Counted from the first letter of the stretch, positions 26,232 through 35,464 are shown. The stretch: DNA of 64,000 bases from Marinimicrobium sp038419845 (GCF_038419845.1 NZ_JBCAQT010000004.1:186001-250000), one strand, 5' to 3'. Numbers and translations: made by a program. Notes: generated by a model from the letters alone, not told the origin.

Positions 26232-27355
26232 TGCTCCTCCAGCACGTCCTGCCAGCTCGCATGCAGCTCCTCCGCTGTGGGCAGCCGATGTGGCTCACTC
26301 TTGAGCCGGACTACCGCCGGATCGCCCCAGTGGTCGGTGTCCGCCTTGCGCTGCTGGGCGGGCCCGGAAATCAGGAAATTGATGGCGACTCTGGCCGCCG
26401 CCTTGTGGGTGGCATTGCGTGGCACCGCGAGATAGTGGCTGTTGGTGATGGCGCCATGAGCGAAGTGGTGCTGGCTGACATCCTCGGGCAGGCGCCCGGC
26501 CCTGATTTTCGCTTCCATTTCCTGGGGATTGAAGCTGAACGCGAGCGCCAGCTGCCCATCCGCCAGCCATTGCCACTGCTGCGCGGCGGACTGGGGAAAG
26601 GTCTCGCCCTCCTCCCAGAGCCGGGGGTGCAGCTGGTCAAGGTAATCCCACAGCGCCGGCAGAAGCGCGGCCACCGCCTCATCGTCCGCCGGCTGATACA
26701 GGCGCTCGTCATTGTCGGTGAGCGCCTGCAGCAGCGACTTCAGAAAGGTGGTGCCGATAAAATCCGGCGGTTTCGGGTAGCTCACTCGCCCGGGGTTGTC
26801 CCTGGCAAAATCCAGCAACGCCTCCGGCGTGATCGACGCGGATGAAAAGGCTCCCTCGCGGGCCACCAGATTGAACTGGCCCATGCCCCAGGGGACCTCG
26901 AGGCCATCCACCGGTACGCCAAAGTCACTCAATAGCGGCAGCTCGTCGAGCAGCAGATTTTCGCGATTGGGAATGGTCGTGAGTAGTTCCGGTTCCAGCA
27001 GATCATCCCGTTTCAGGGCATGGAAGTTCTCGCCATTGATCCACAGCAGATCCATCGCTCCGCCCTCGGCCCGACCCGCCGCCTGATCGTTGCGCAGCCG
27101 GTGCACCGCCTCGGCAATATCGCTGACCTTGACGTGGCGCAGACGGACACCGTACTGCCGGTTCAGCTCCCGATCGGCCCAACGTAAATACTGGTTGACC
27201 GAGTCCGAGCCGCCCCAGGCGTAAAAATAGACGGTGTCGCCGCGCGCCTCCTCCAGCACCGACGACCAGTCATCACCGGCGAAGGCACCGCCGCTCCAGA
27301 GCAGCAGAGCGGCGACAAGAGGTTTAAAAACGCTGGGTAAACTGAATCTGTACAT
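26210..27355 (-). CDS. ynjB: ABC transporter periplasmic binding protein, YnjB-like
   Basis: A 381-residue YnjB-type solute-binding protein. I set the start at 27355 because the following residues (MYRFSLPSVFKPLVAALLL) form a signal peptide cut after GGAFA; the longer frame from 27430 lies inside the TonB receptor gene. Features include DTVYFYAWGGSDSVNQYLRWA near residue 38, MDLLWINGENF near 100 and YLAVPRNATHKAAARVAINFL near 315. It overlaps the 3' end of the TonB receptor gene by 32 bp and the ynjC start by 22 bp, so all three are co-translated. The ligand is not identifiable. Confidence 0.88.
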   Translation of the reverse strand: MYRFSLPSVFKPLVAALLLWSGGAFAGDDWSSVLEEARGDTVYFYAWGGSDSVNQYLRWADRELNRQYGVRLRHVKVSDIAEAVHRLRNDQAAGRAEGGAMDLLWINGENFHALKRDDLLEPELLTTIPNRENLLLDELPLLSDFGVPVDGLEVPWGMGQFNLVAREGAFSSASITPEALLDFARDNPGRVSYPKPPDFIGTTFLKSLLQALTDNDERLYQPADDEAVAALLPALWDYLDQLHPRLWEEGETFPQSAAQQWQWLADGQLALAFSFNPQEMEAKIRAGRLPEDVSQHHFAHGAITNSHYLAVPRNATHKAAARVAINFLISGPAQQRKADTDHWGDPAVVRLKSEPHRLPTAEELHASWQDVLEEHWLARYQ

Positions 27356-29669
27356 GCCGTGGCAATTCCGGGAAAACCAGTGAGGAGCCAAAATACCCGC
27401 CTTCAAACACCGGTGTCCAGTTTTCCTCATCGGTCAGATTGAAGATGTCCAGACGGATCCGGCTCTGCCCCTGATTGAACTCATAGGCCATATTGGCGTT
27501 CAGGGTGAACTGCTCGGGAATGGTCACCGTCTGCCGATAATCCAGCGGGTAGTCGCTGGTGACCACCGCCGAACCACCCACCGACCAGCGCTCATTCAGC
27601 GAATAGCCACTGGCGGCCGACAGACTCCAGTCCGGCAGGCCCTGCAGCCGCTGGTTGGAGGGCGGGAAGGCGGCAAAGTTGGGGGCGCCGACGCCGGTCC
27701 CTTCGACAATGTCCGGGCGGGAATTGTCGAAGGCATCGGCGACCTGTTCGGCCGCCTGAAAGGCGGCGGAATTGTCAAAATGCGCATCCAGGACGTTCGC
27801 GCCGACGCTCGCCCAGGCGCGCTCGCCCCGATAGAACAGCTGGGCCTCAATGCCTTTGGTGGCCACACCGCTGTTGCTGCCATCGCGGTTGCGCAGGCTG
27901 CGGGTCTGGTCAAACAGCGCGACATCGGCGTACCAGGGCGAGCCGCTCGGGGCGTATTTCAGGCCCAGCTCGTACAGCGTATTTTCGGTGGCGAAGTTGA
28001 GCGGGTCGATCTCGTTGTTGGCACCGAGAACATTGCCACCCGCCATGCTGTTGCTGGTGGATTCGCTGTAACTGGCGGTGGCATACAGGCTGACATCCGC
28101 AGTGGCCGAGTAGTGCAGGCTGGCGTCACCGGCCTTGAGAAAGTCGCTGTGACTGTCTCTGGCCGCTTCCACTCCCTCGGGGGCGATGGGATCGCGCGCG
28201 GTGACATCGTACCAGTCGCCGCGAACTCCCAATGTCAGGCGCAGTTGATCGGTCAGCGCCTGGCGGTGCTGGGCAAACAGCCCGGCCTGGGTGCTGGTGG
28301 AGTCGGTGGTGTCCGACAGGTTGAAGTCGCCCGCGCCGTCACCGTCGATATCGTACTGCGCGCCGGGCGAGACAAACACACCCGGGCGCAGCTCCACCAG
28401 ACGGGCTTTCTGGTCATCGGTCAGCGGTATTTCACGATTGCTGATCGGACCGGTCAGGTCGGTGGGCAGATCCGCCTCGGTGGTGAACTGACTGTAACCC
28501 AGCACTTTGTTGTAGCGGATGTTGGCCCCGAGCGTGGTGTTGTCGATGTGCAGCTCCAATCGGTTTTCCACGGTGTCCGCGCCGTCGACAATTTCCACAA
28601 AACTGTTCTGGGCAATTTCTTCACGCTCCAGATGTTCGTAGTAGCTGCGGTTGACCAGACTCACCGAATCGCTCAGCTGTAAATTGAACACCGAGTGCAG
28701 CAGCAGCGTCTGTGCGTTGTTGATGTCATCCGGATGGGTGTGCACCCGGTTGCGGGGTATCCTGGTTTCACCGGTGGGGCTGACCACGGCGAAGGCGCCG
28801 GGCACGGTAGAGCCGTTGGGCTGCACGCCCTGACCCTGCACATAGAGGCCTTCATCAATCAGCTTTTGCGTGGGCCGGTTGAAACCAGCGTTGTCGGTCC
28901 AGTCCACGTCGTAGTACTCCAGTGAGACGTTCCACTCGAGATTCTCCGTGGGCAGCAACCGGTAGGCGCCAAACAGGTTGGTACTTTCGTGACTGGAGAA
29001 GTCGTAAAAGCTGTCTTCGTCTTTGTGTTCCAGACTCAGACGAAGGCCCTGACGTTCCGGGTCCAGCACCCAGGAGTAATCCAGGACGGCCCCGTACTGA
29101 TCCCATTCACCGCCAGTGAGACTCAGGCGACCACTGGGCTCGTCCAGGTCCGGACGCTTGGGCGTGATGTTCACAAAGCCGCCGGTGCGCTGGGTGGTGC
29201 CCAGAATCACCGAGGGGGTACCGCGCACAATATCGATCTGACCGATGGAGTTGAACGACAGGGGTATCCCCAGGCCATTGTTGCCCACCTGACGACGCAT
29301 GCCGGAAGAAAACACTTCCCCCAGCTGGCCGCGCAATGTGGGCAGACTGGGCGCACCGAAGCCCTTGGCCTGAAAGGTATTGGGAGCCACGCGTTGCAGT
29401 TGCTGCAGGTTGTCGATGGCGGCTTCGTTGAGCAGATCTTCGGTGACCGGCGTGATTGAGCGGCCGATGTCGGCAATGGTCTGTCCCGGCCCGAAAGGGC
29501 CGTTGACCTGATCACTGCGGATATTGCCCATGCCGCTGAGGGCTTCACCGACGACCAGAACGTCTTCGATGGAGGAGGTATTCTGGGCTGTCGCCAACTC
29601 GGCCGACGCCAGGCAAACGCCCCCCAGGGCCAGAACCATCCGCTTCACTGCAAAAAACCGCTTTGTCAT
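27324..29669 (-). CDS. TonB-dependent siderophore-type outer-membrane receptor
   Basis: A 781-residue receptor: signal peptide (cut after ATA near residue 28), a TonB-box-like EDVLVVG at about 35-41, a plug domain (about 60-180, with QLQRVAPNTFQAKGFG and IVRGTPSVILG) and a 22-strand barrel ending in phenylalanine (IQFTQRF). The sequence resembles ferric-siderophore receptors. It is the first gene of a unit with ynjB, ynjC and ynjF, so it probably imports the same compound across the outer membrane. A TGTAAGAAA/CGACA signal lies 86 nt upstream (29755-29781); no obvious Fur box is present. Confidence 0.92.
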   Translation of the reverse strand: MTKRFFAVKRMVLALGGVCLASAELATAQNTSSIEDVLVVGEALSGMGNIRSDQVNGPFGPGQTIADIGRSITPVTEDLLNEAAIDNLQQLQRVAPNTFQAKGFGAPSLPTLRGQLGEVFSSGMRRQVGNNGLGIPLSFNSIGQIDIVRGTPSVILGTTQRTGGFVNITPKRPDLDEPSGRLSLTGGEWDQYGAVLDYSWVLDPERQGLRLSLEHKDEDSFYDFSSHESTNLFGAYRLLPTENLEWNVSLEYYDVDWTDNAGFNRPTQKLIDEGLYVQGQGVQPNGSTVPGAFAVVSPTGETRIPRNRVHTHPDDINNAQTLLLHSVFNLQLSDSVSLVNRSYYEHLEREEIAQNSFVEIVDGADTVENRLELHIDNTTLGANIRYNKVLGYSQFTTEADLPTDLTGPISNREIPLTDDQKARLVELRPGVFVSPGAQYDIDGDGAGDFNLSDTTDSTSTQAGLFAQHRQALTDQLRLTLGVRGDWYDVTARDPIAPEGVEAARDSHSDFLKAGDASLHYSATADVSLYATASYSESTSNSMAGGNVLGANNEIDPLNFATENTLYELGLKYAPSGSPWYADVALFDQTRSLRNRDGSNSGVATKGIEAQLFYRGERAWASVGANVLDAHFDNSAAFQAAEQVADAFDNSRPDIVEGTGVGAPNFAAFPPSNQRLQGLPDWSLSAASGYSLNERWSVGGSAVVTSDYPLDYRQTVTIPEQFTLNANMAYEFNQGQSRIRLDIFNLTDEENWTPVFEGGYFGSSLVFPELPRHVQIQFTQRF

Positions 29670-29754
29670 TCGTGCTTTTCTCCGTCATCAAAAGTCATTG
29701 TGTTCAGTTAATGGGTACAGTCCCGCCGGGCTGCAACAGCCCTCCAGAATCTTC

Positions 29755-29781
29755 TGTCGCGATAGCGGGCAATTTCTTACA
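29755..29781 (-). promoter_or_regulatory. ECF-type promoter signal upstream of the TonB receptor-ynj operon
   Basis: TGTAAGAAA (29781-29773), 13 nt, then CGACA (29759-29755) on the minus strand, 86 nt before the receptor ATG. The TAA inside TGTAAGAAA is also the stop codon of the upstream GST gene, so the operon promoter starts exactly where that gene ends. Confidence 0.7.
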
Positions 29782-30676
29782 CATACTCACCCGAAGGAGA
29801 CTCGCCGGCGGCATCCAGCTTGTCCCGGGTGCGCAATTCAAAGTCGCTGGCGTCGTGGCGTTCCGGTAGCTGTTCGGCCGGATCGCCCCACTGGCGGTTG
29901 ACCATACGGCCACGCTGCACCGCCGGGCGCTCATCGATCTCCTGCGCCCAGCGCTGCAGGTGTTTGTAGGACTCTATCTGCAGAAACTCGCCGGCATCAT
30001 ACAGTCGACCCAGCGCCAGGACGCCATACCAGGGCCAGTTGGCGATATCGGCCAGGGAGTAGGCGTCCCCGGCCAGATAGCGGTTGTCCGCGAGCTGGCG
30101 GTCCAGCACATCGAGCTGGCGCTTGACCTCGGTCGTGAAACGGTCAATGGGGTATTTCATCGGCTCGGGGGCATAGGCATAGAAATGCCCGAAACCGCCT
30201 CCCAACAAGGGCGCGGCACCCATCTGCCAGAAAAGCCAGTTGAGGGTCTCCACCCGCGCGGGCCCCTCTTTGGGCAGGAAGGCCCCGAATTTTTCGGCCA
30301 GGTGGAGCAGGATCGAGCCCGACTCGAACACCCGGAAAGGTTGTTCCCCGCTATGGTCCATCAGCGCCGGAATCTTGGAGTTGGGGTTGACGGCAACGAA
30401 GCCGGTGGAGAACTGCTCGCCCTCCAGAATGTTGATGGGCCAGGCATCGTATTCGGCCCCCGAGTGGCCCAGAGCCAGCAGCTCTTCAAACATGACGGTG
30501 ACCTTGACGCCATTGGGTGTGCCCAGCGAATACAGCTGAAACGGATGCTTGCCCACCGGCAGAGACTGTTCGTGCCGGGCGCCGGCTTCGGGACGATTGA
30601 TGCCGGCAAAACGGCCTCCGTTGTCCTCGTCCGGCGTCCATACCTTCGGTGGGGTGTAACTCGTATTGTCACTCAT
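29777..30676 (-). CDS. yghU: YghU-type glutathione S-transferase
   Basis: A 299-residue protein of the YghU/disulfide-bond oxidoreductase GST subfamily. The N-terminal extension and thioredoxin-like domain (PFQLYSLGTPNGVKVTVMFEEL, then NPNSKIPALMD and FESGSILLHLAEKFG) are typical, followed by the helical GST domain (NRYLAGDAYSLADIANWPWYG near residue 210). YghU binds two glutathiones and reduces disulfides or organic hydroperoxides in the cytoplasm. CGGAG lies upstream of the ATG. The stop codon lies within the -35-like element of the next operon. Confidence 0.93.
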   Translation of the reverse strand: MSDNTSYTPPKVWTPDEDNGGRFAGINRPEAGARHEQSLPVGKHPFQLYSLGTPNGVKVTVMFEELLALGHSGAEYDAWPINILEGEQFSTGFVAVNPNSKIPALMDHSGEQPFRVFESGSILLHLAEKFGAFLPKEGPARVETLNWLFWQMGAAPLLGGGFGHFYAYAPEPMKYPIDRFTTEVKRQLDVLDRQLADNRYLAGDAYSLADIANWPWYGVLALGRLYDAGEFLQIESYKHLQRWAQEIDERPAVQRGRMVNRQWGDPAEQLPERHDASDFELRTRDKLDAAGESPSGEYV

Positions 30677-30730
30677 AAATACTACTCCGCTTCGAGGTTA
30701 ATAGATCGATACGGCGACAGGGACCGACGG

Positions 30731-32068
30731 TCAACCCGAGGTGGCGGGCTCGACCACCAGCTTGCCGTCATCGGTTTCGCCCACCACCACGATGGCGTCG
30801 CCGTGGTGCAGTGGCGTGCGGGTCTGGGCGGGCCAGCGCCGGTCTTCCACCAGCACGTATCCGTCCCGATCGAACGAGACCATGGCTTCGCCGGTTTTGC
30901 CCAGGGCGGGATTCTTCTTTTTCCGTCGGCCGGCGGCAAGTCCGCGACCGATCAGAAAGGTGGCGAGCAGAATGGCGGCGCTCACCCCCACGCTGACCGA
31001 GAGCACCGTGGAGCGATACTCCTCGGTGGGCGGCATATCAAACAGGTTGACGCTGCCGAGCACAAACGCAATGGCCCCGCCGATACCCAGCACTCCCAGC
31101 CCGGCCACAAACAGCTCGGCGAACATCAGCACCAGCCCCACAAACAGCAGCAAGAGGAAGCCAAGATTGACCGGCAGCGCCTGGACGCCCACCAGCCCCA
31201 GAATCACGGCGATGATCCCCATCACGCCGGGCAGGGCCAGACCGGGGCTGAGCAACTCGATGTAGATCCCCAGCATACCCAGAGAGATCAGGATGTGGGC
31301 GATCTGTGGGTGAGCGATCACTGTCAACAGACGGTCCACCAGCCGGGGCTCCACGGCAACCAGCTCGCGTCCGGACAGATCCAGCGTCAGGGCCTCGCCC
31401 TGAAACCGGGTTTCCACACCGGTCACCGCTTCCAGCAGCGCCGAAGCGTCCGGCACCACCCGGTCAATCACCCCGGCCTCCAGCGCCTCGGAGGCGGTGA
31501 TGCTCTCCGCCTCGGAGACAAAGCGCTCCGCCACCTCGACATTGCGCCCGCGCCGCTCGGCAATGCCGCGCATCAGCGCCCGGGAATCGTTCATGACCTT
31601 CTTGGCCATGGTGCCCTCGATATCGCTGCCGTCGCCGGAAACCGGCGAGGAAGCGCCCACGGTGGTGCCCTCGTTCATGACCGCCACATGGGTGGAGAGT
31701 AGAATGAAGGCCCCGGCCGAGGTGGCGCCGGCCCCTGTAGGCCCGACATAGCCGATCACAGGCACCGGAGATTCGCCGATGGTCGTGACCATATCCCGGG
31801 TGCTGCTGAGCAGACCGCCCGGCGTATCGATCTGCAATATCAGCGCCTCGGCACCGTTGGCCTCCGCCATCTCGATGGCGTGCTCCAACAGACGTGCCGC
31901 GCCGGGGTTGATCACCCCCTCGATCCTGACCTGATAGACCGGAGCCCGGGTGGTGGCCTCCTGCCCCACGACGGCCGCAATTCCGCCCATAAGCAGGAGG
32001 GCGACGCACAGCGCCAGCCGGACACGGCGTCCGGCGGGCGCTCTACCCCGGGTCAGAGGTCGGTGCAT
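30731..32068 (-). CDS. Long NfeD-family membrane-bound serine protease
   Basis: A 445-residue NfeD1b-type protein: signal segment, a ClpP-like protease domain (about 45-240), three to four membrane helices (about 240-370) and a C-terminal OB-fold domain. The likely catalytic Ser117 lies in GAGATSAGAF and the paired lysine is Lys156 or Lys157; a similar Ser-Lys spacing is known in the stomatin-cleaving protease of Pyrococcus. It is coupled to the upstream SPFH gene (TGATG at 32068). It probably cleaves or remodels the co-encoded SPFH proteins in membrane microdomains. Confidence 0.92.
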   Translation of the reverse strand: MHRPLTRGRAPAGRRVRLALCVALLLMGGIAAVVGQEATTRAPVYQVRIEGVINPGAARLLEHAIEMAEANGAEALILQIDTPGGLLSSTRDMVTTIGESPVPVIGYVGPTGAGATSAGAFILLSTHVAVMNEGTTVGASSPVSGDGSDIEGTMAKKVMNDSRALMRGIAERRGRNVEVAERFVSEAESITASEALEAGVIDRVVPDASALLEAVTGVETRFQGEALTLDLSGRELVAVEPRLVDRLLTVIAHPQIAHILISLGMLGIYIELLSPGLALPGVMGIIAVILGLVGVQALPVNLGFLLLLFVGLVLMFAELFVAGLGVLGIGGAIAFVLGSVNLFDMPPTEEYRSTVLSVSVGVSAAILLATFLIGRGLAAGRRKKKNPALGKTGEAMVSFDRDGYVLVEDRRWPAQTRTPLHHGDAIVVVGETDDGKLVVEPATSG

Positions 32069-33018
32069 CAGCTGGCCCTCGTGTCCTCGATACGCAGCTC
32101 CAGCGCTTCCAGAAGCTGGCTCATGTTGGTCAGATCCGCTGGCAGAATCACCGAGGTGTGGGCGTCCGCCAGGTGGGCAATGTTGTCGATGAACTTCTCC
32201 GACATATTGAGCTTGATTGCCTCCTCGCCCCCGGGCTGCACAATGGCGCTGCCGATCTGCTCCAGGGACTTGGCGGTGGCCATAGCGAGGGAGAGTATCT
32301 CCGAGGCCTGACCTTCCGCTTCGTTGACCAGCCGCTGGCGCTCACCCTCGGAGAGGTTGATCAGCTCGCGCATGGTGCCCTCGGAGGTATTGATCCGGCT
32401 CTGCTTGTCCCCCTCGGCCCGGGCGAGAATGGCCCGGCGCTCGCGCTCGGCGGTCACCTGCTTTTCCATGGCGTTCTGCACGCTGCTGGGCGGCTTGATG
32501 TTTTTGATTTCGTAGCGGTGCACGTGCACGCCCCAGGCCTCACCGGCTTCATTGAGGGTGTCCACCACCGCCTGGCTGATCATGTCCCGCTCTTCAAAGG
32601 TTTTGTCCAGCTCAAGGGTGCCGATCACCGAGCGGGTGGTGGTCATCGCCAGTTGCATGGCGGCGAAACGGTAGTCGGTCACGCCATAGGTCGCCTTGAT
32701 GGGATCGGCCACTGACATGTAGATCACGCCGTCCACTTCCACCTGAACTTCGTCCCGGGAGAAGCACTCCTGGGGCGGCACATCGATGGTCTCTTCGCGC
32801 AGATCCTGCAGAGCAGTGACCCGGTCGATAAAGGGCATGAGCACATGAAAACCCGGGCCCAGCGTGGCCCGGTAGCGGCCCAGGCGCTCGACAATCAGGG
32901 TGGTGCGGGTGGAGACGATGCGGATGGAGCGGAACAGCTCCACCACGATGGTGAAGAAGATGATGCCCCAGACGGCAAAGTTGAACATTTCCAGCGGGCT
33001 CAGTTCGGGCATATTCAT
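32068..33018 (-). CDS. SPFH/stomatin-family membrane protein (2)
   Basis: A 316-residue stomatin/prohibitin-like protein. An N-terminal membrane segment (FNFAVWGIIFFTIVVELF) is followed by the SPFH domain (VSTRTTLIVERLGRYRATLGPGFHVLMPF) and a long alanine/glutamate-rich coiled coil (about 180-260). Such proteins form ring scaffolds that organise membrane domains and interact with NfeD proteases. It is coupled to the upstream SPFH paralogue (ATGA, 33015-33018) and to NfeD downstream. Confidence 0.93.
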   Translation of the reverse strand: MNMPELSPLEMFNFAVWGIIFFTIVVELFRSIRIVSTRTTLIVERLGRYRATLGPGFHVLMPFIDRVTALQDLREETIDVPPQECFSRDEVQVEVDGVIYMSVADPIKATYGVTDYRFAAMQLAMTTTRSVIGTLELDKTFEERDMISQAVVDTLNEAGEAWGVHVHRYEIKNIKPPSSVQNAMEKQVTAERERRAILARAEGDKQSRINTSEGTMRELINLSEGERQRLVNEAEGQASEILSLAMATAKSLEQIGSAIVQPGGEEAIKLNMSEKFIDNIAHLADAHTSVILPADLTNMSQLLEALELRIEDTRAS

Positions 33019-33977
33019 TGGCTTACTCCTTTAGTTGCGGCCGACGCGGCATTAGTAGCGGCAGACGCCCCAGCGCCTTGTCCCAGATTCTGATTCAGGG
33101 CGGTGAGGATGCCCTTGAGGTGGGCCAGATCCGTGGGCAGCACGGAGACATCCGCGTTTTTCATCACCTCCCCGGTGCGGCCGATGAAGTCTTCCACCAG
33201 ACGCATTTTCACTGCGTAGTCGCCACCGGGCTGCTTGATGGCCCGGGCCACATGCTGCAGGCCCTCGGCCGAGGCCTCGGCGAGAATTTCGATTTCGCTG
33301 GCGCGGCCCTTGGCCTCGTTGATGCGCTTCTGCTTTTCGCCCTCGGAGATATTGATCGCCTCCTGACGATGGCCCTCGGAGATCAGAATCTTGGATTCCT
33401 TGCCGGCCGTAGCCAGGGTGATGTCGGCGCGCTTCTCCCGCTCGGCTTCCATCTGCTTCTCCAGGGTGTGCACCACCTGTGCCGAGGGCTCGATGTTCTT
33501 GATTTCGTAGCGCATCACCTTGATGCCCCAGGGATCGGAGGCCTTGTCAATTTCGCGCACAATGGACTCATTGAGTTTGTCCCGCTCGTAAAAGGTGTCC
33601 CCGAGCGTGAGCTTGCCGATTTCCGAACGCATGGTGGTCTGGGCCAGATTGACGCTCGCCATCTGGTAGTCGCCGATACCATAGCTGGCCCGCTTGGCGT
33701 CCATGACCTTCAGATATACCAGCCCGTCCACGGCCACCTGAATATTGTCCCGGGTAATACAGCTCTGGGCGGGAATATCAAACACCTGCTCGCGGATTTC
33801 ATGGCGGTAGGCCACCTTGTCCAGAAAGGGCACGACCACATGAAAGCCCGGCTCCAGTACGCGGCGGAAGTTACCGAAGCGCTCCAGTACACAGGATTGA
33901 CGCATGGGTACGACGATCATCAGGTTCCAGATGATGATGCCGGCAAAAATGACGAAAATGGTGAGTGCGGTGAACAT
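33015..33977 (-). CDS. SPFH/stomatin-family membrane protein (1)
   Basis: A 320-residue paralogue of the next gene: N-terminal membrane helix (FTALTIFVIFAGIIIWNLMIVV), SPFH domain (RQSCVLERFGNFRRVLEPGFHVVVPFLD) and coiled coil (MEAEREKRADITLATAGKES). I chose the ATG at 33977 because AAGGAG lies 7 nt before it and the membrane helix starts at once; the longer frame to 34061 has neither. The C-terminal end is alanine-rich. It probably forms mixed or parallel scaffolds with the second SPFH protein. Confidence 0.92.
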   Translation of the reverse strand: MFTALTIFVIFAGIIIWNLMIVVPMRQSCVLERFGNFRRVLEPGFHVVVPFLDKVAYRHEIREQVFDIPAQSCITRDNIQVAVDGLVYLKVMDAKRASYGIGDYQMASVNLAQTTMRSEIGKLTLGDTFYERDKLNESIVREIDKASDPWGIKVMRYEIKNIEPSAQVVHTLEKQMEAEREKRADITLATAGKESKILISEGHRQEAINISEGEKQKRINEAKGRASEIEILAEASAEGLQHVARAIKQPGGDYAVKMRLVEDFIGRTGEVMKNADVSVLPTDLAHLKGILTALNQNLGQGAGASAATNAASAATKGVSQ

Positions 33978-34060
33978 GAAATGCTCCTTGGGTCCTTGAT
34001 TGAATGTGCCCTTGGTCATCGGGCGTTGTTGTCGGGGTTGTTCGGGTTTGGCTCCCGACA

Positions 34061-34543
34061 CTACTCCCTTGGGGCGTCACGCTCGGACGGATCAACCGCT
34101 TCTACCGTCCAGAGCAGATTATCGCGAAACACAATGCGTACCTCAGCACCCGCCTCCAGGTCCTGATCATTGTGGTAGTTGCGGGCGGCCCAGGTGCTGC
34201 CGCGAAAGGTAATGCGGCCTTCGCCGCCGGCGGGAATACGCTCGAACACGACCGCGTGCTGATCGTAGGCGTCCAGATCCTCATCGGTTTTGCCGCGCTC
34301 GATCTGGGCGGGAATCAGCTTCTGCACCACCCCGCGCAAGCCGAACAGCAGCAGTAACGAACCGATAAACCAGCTGGTGAAGGCCGCAATCCAGCCCTCG
34401 ATCAGGCCGGTGTACAGAAGAAGGGAGACCAGAGTGGCGCCAAGGCCCAGAAAAAATACAATCCCGCCGGGCAGAATAAACTCCAGCAGCATCATCACGA
34501 CGCCGCCGATCAGCCAGAGGGTGAAGAGTTCATAATCCTGCAT
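34061..34543 (-). CDS. Short NfeD-family membrane protein
   Basis: A 160-residue NfeD1a-type protein without a protease domain: three or four membrane helices (LWLIGGVVMMLLEFILPGG; LGLGATLVSLLLYTG; WFIGSLLLLFGLRG) and a C-terminal OB-fold (HAVVFERIPAGGEGRITFRG...). It acts as a membrane partner for SPFH proteins. I chose the ATG at 34543, where the family sequence MQDYELFTLW begins; the frame opens 30 bases earlier. First gene of the four-gene NfeD-SPFH-SPFH-NfeD operon, 84 bp before SPFH 1. Confidence 0.88.
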   Translation of the reverse strand: MQDYELFTLWLIGGVVMMLLEFILPGGIVFFLGLGATLVSLLLYTGLIEGWIAAFTSWFIGSLLLLFGLRGVVQKLIPAQIERGKTDEDLDAYDQHAVVFERIPAGGEGRITFRGSTWAARNYHNDQDLEAGAEVRIVFRDNLLWTVEAVDPSERDAPRE

Positions 34544-34650
34544 TGTGTAGATCGTCCTGCATTGTGTTCCCACTATCCATGGTCGTCTTTATGGCAACAA
34601 GATAACGCCTTCGTGGGTCCGAAATCCAGTCATTTCCGGAACAGCCCGGC

Positions 34651-35454
34651 TCAGTGCTCGTTCAGACTCCAGTCGTAATCCAGGAACCGGTAGTCCATCT
34701 CACCGGATCTGAGGGTCTCTTGGGCGTCTTCGTCCAGATCCAGCTCCTCTGTGTAGCCGAGGAAAAAGTCATGGAGGCTGTCGATGCCCTGCCAGCCCCG
34801 CTCAAAGTCTTCCCGGTACCATTTGAACACCGAGGACACTTCGAGCTGCCCGTCGCGGTAGCGGTTGCGGGTTTCATCGCGCAGGAAGCGCTCGGTGCTG
34901 TCTTCGAGTTGTTGCTCGAGCCGCTCGGCGGTGAAAGGCTCGGTGCGCAGTGCGGGGCAGCCGATGGAGGCACAGTTGACGGCGAAGTGGATACGCGGTT
35001 CGTTGTAGGCGCCGGGCTCGCGGATGATGTCGTGTTCGACCTGGTCGAGGTGCATGTCTTCACCGAGCAGGGTGAAGAAGCGTTTTTTCCAGGGGTTCTG
35101 CCAGAAGGCGCCGATGTCTTTGATGGAATCGAGTGGGCAGTTGTCGATGATGAGTTTCAAGGTAAAGGCGTTGTAGGCGTTGATGAGGAATGCGAGTTGT
35201 TGGTCTTTGTTCCAGTTGTCGAAACTGGATTTTTCGACGCCGGAGAGTTGTTCCAGGTATTGGTTGAGGTTGTCCGGCCCGGCTTTGAGCGCCTGGTAAT
35301 CCACGGTGGAGGCGGTACCGTCTTCACTCCATTCGACGTGGTTTTCAAGCACCTCCGCGTAGGTTTTGTGTTGGTGGTCGAAGTCGTCGGCCAGAGAGGC
35401 GTTGCCAAATACCAGAAGCGCCAAGCAGAGGATCTTTTTTATGACGGGAATCAC
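34651..35454 (-). CDS. DUF547 secreted protein
   Basis: A protein of about 267 residues. A signal peptide (KKILCLALLVFGNASLA) precedes a DUF547 domain (about 70-220) with the typical NKDQQLAFLINAYNAFTLKLII, IRFA-like HFAVNCASIGCPAL and YVE-like DYRFLDYDWSLN end. The function of DUF547 is not established; papain-like folds have been proposed. The frame opens at 35604, but that part runs through the REP hairpin (35465-35582). I therefore used the GTG at 35454 just before the signal peptide. The start is uncertain because no clear ribosome-binding site is visible. Confidence 0.8.
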   Translation of the reverse strand: MIPVIKKILCLALLVFGNASLADDFDHQHKTYAEVLENHVEWSEDGTASTVDYQALKAGPDNLNQYLEQLSGVEKSSFDNWNKDQQLAFLINAYNAFTLKLIIDNCPLDSIKDIGAFWQNPWKKRFFTLLGEDMHLDQVEHDIIREPGAYNEPRIHFAVNCASIGCPALRTEPFTAERLEQQLEDSTERFLRDETRNRYRDGQLEVSSVFKWYREDFERGWQGIDSLHDFFLGYTEELDLDEDAQETLRSGEMDYRFLDYDWSLNEH

Positions 35455-35464
35455 CTTGGGTAAC

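Noticed and set aside
29670..29776. Possible riboswitch (thiamine or cobalamin) before the TonB receptor operon
   Set aside because: The leader is under 90 nt and shows none of the conserved thiamine-box or B12-box sequences.
29960..31702. A 580-codon plus-strand frame
   Set aside because: It runs antisense across the GST gene and most of the long NfeD gene and has a Gln/His-rich shadow composition.
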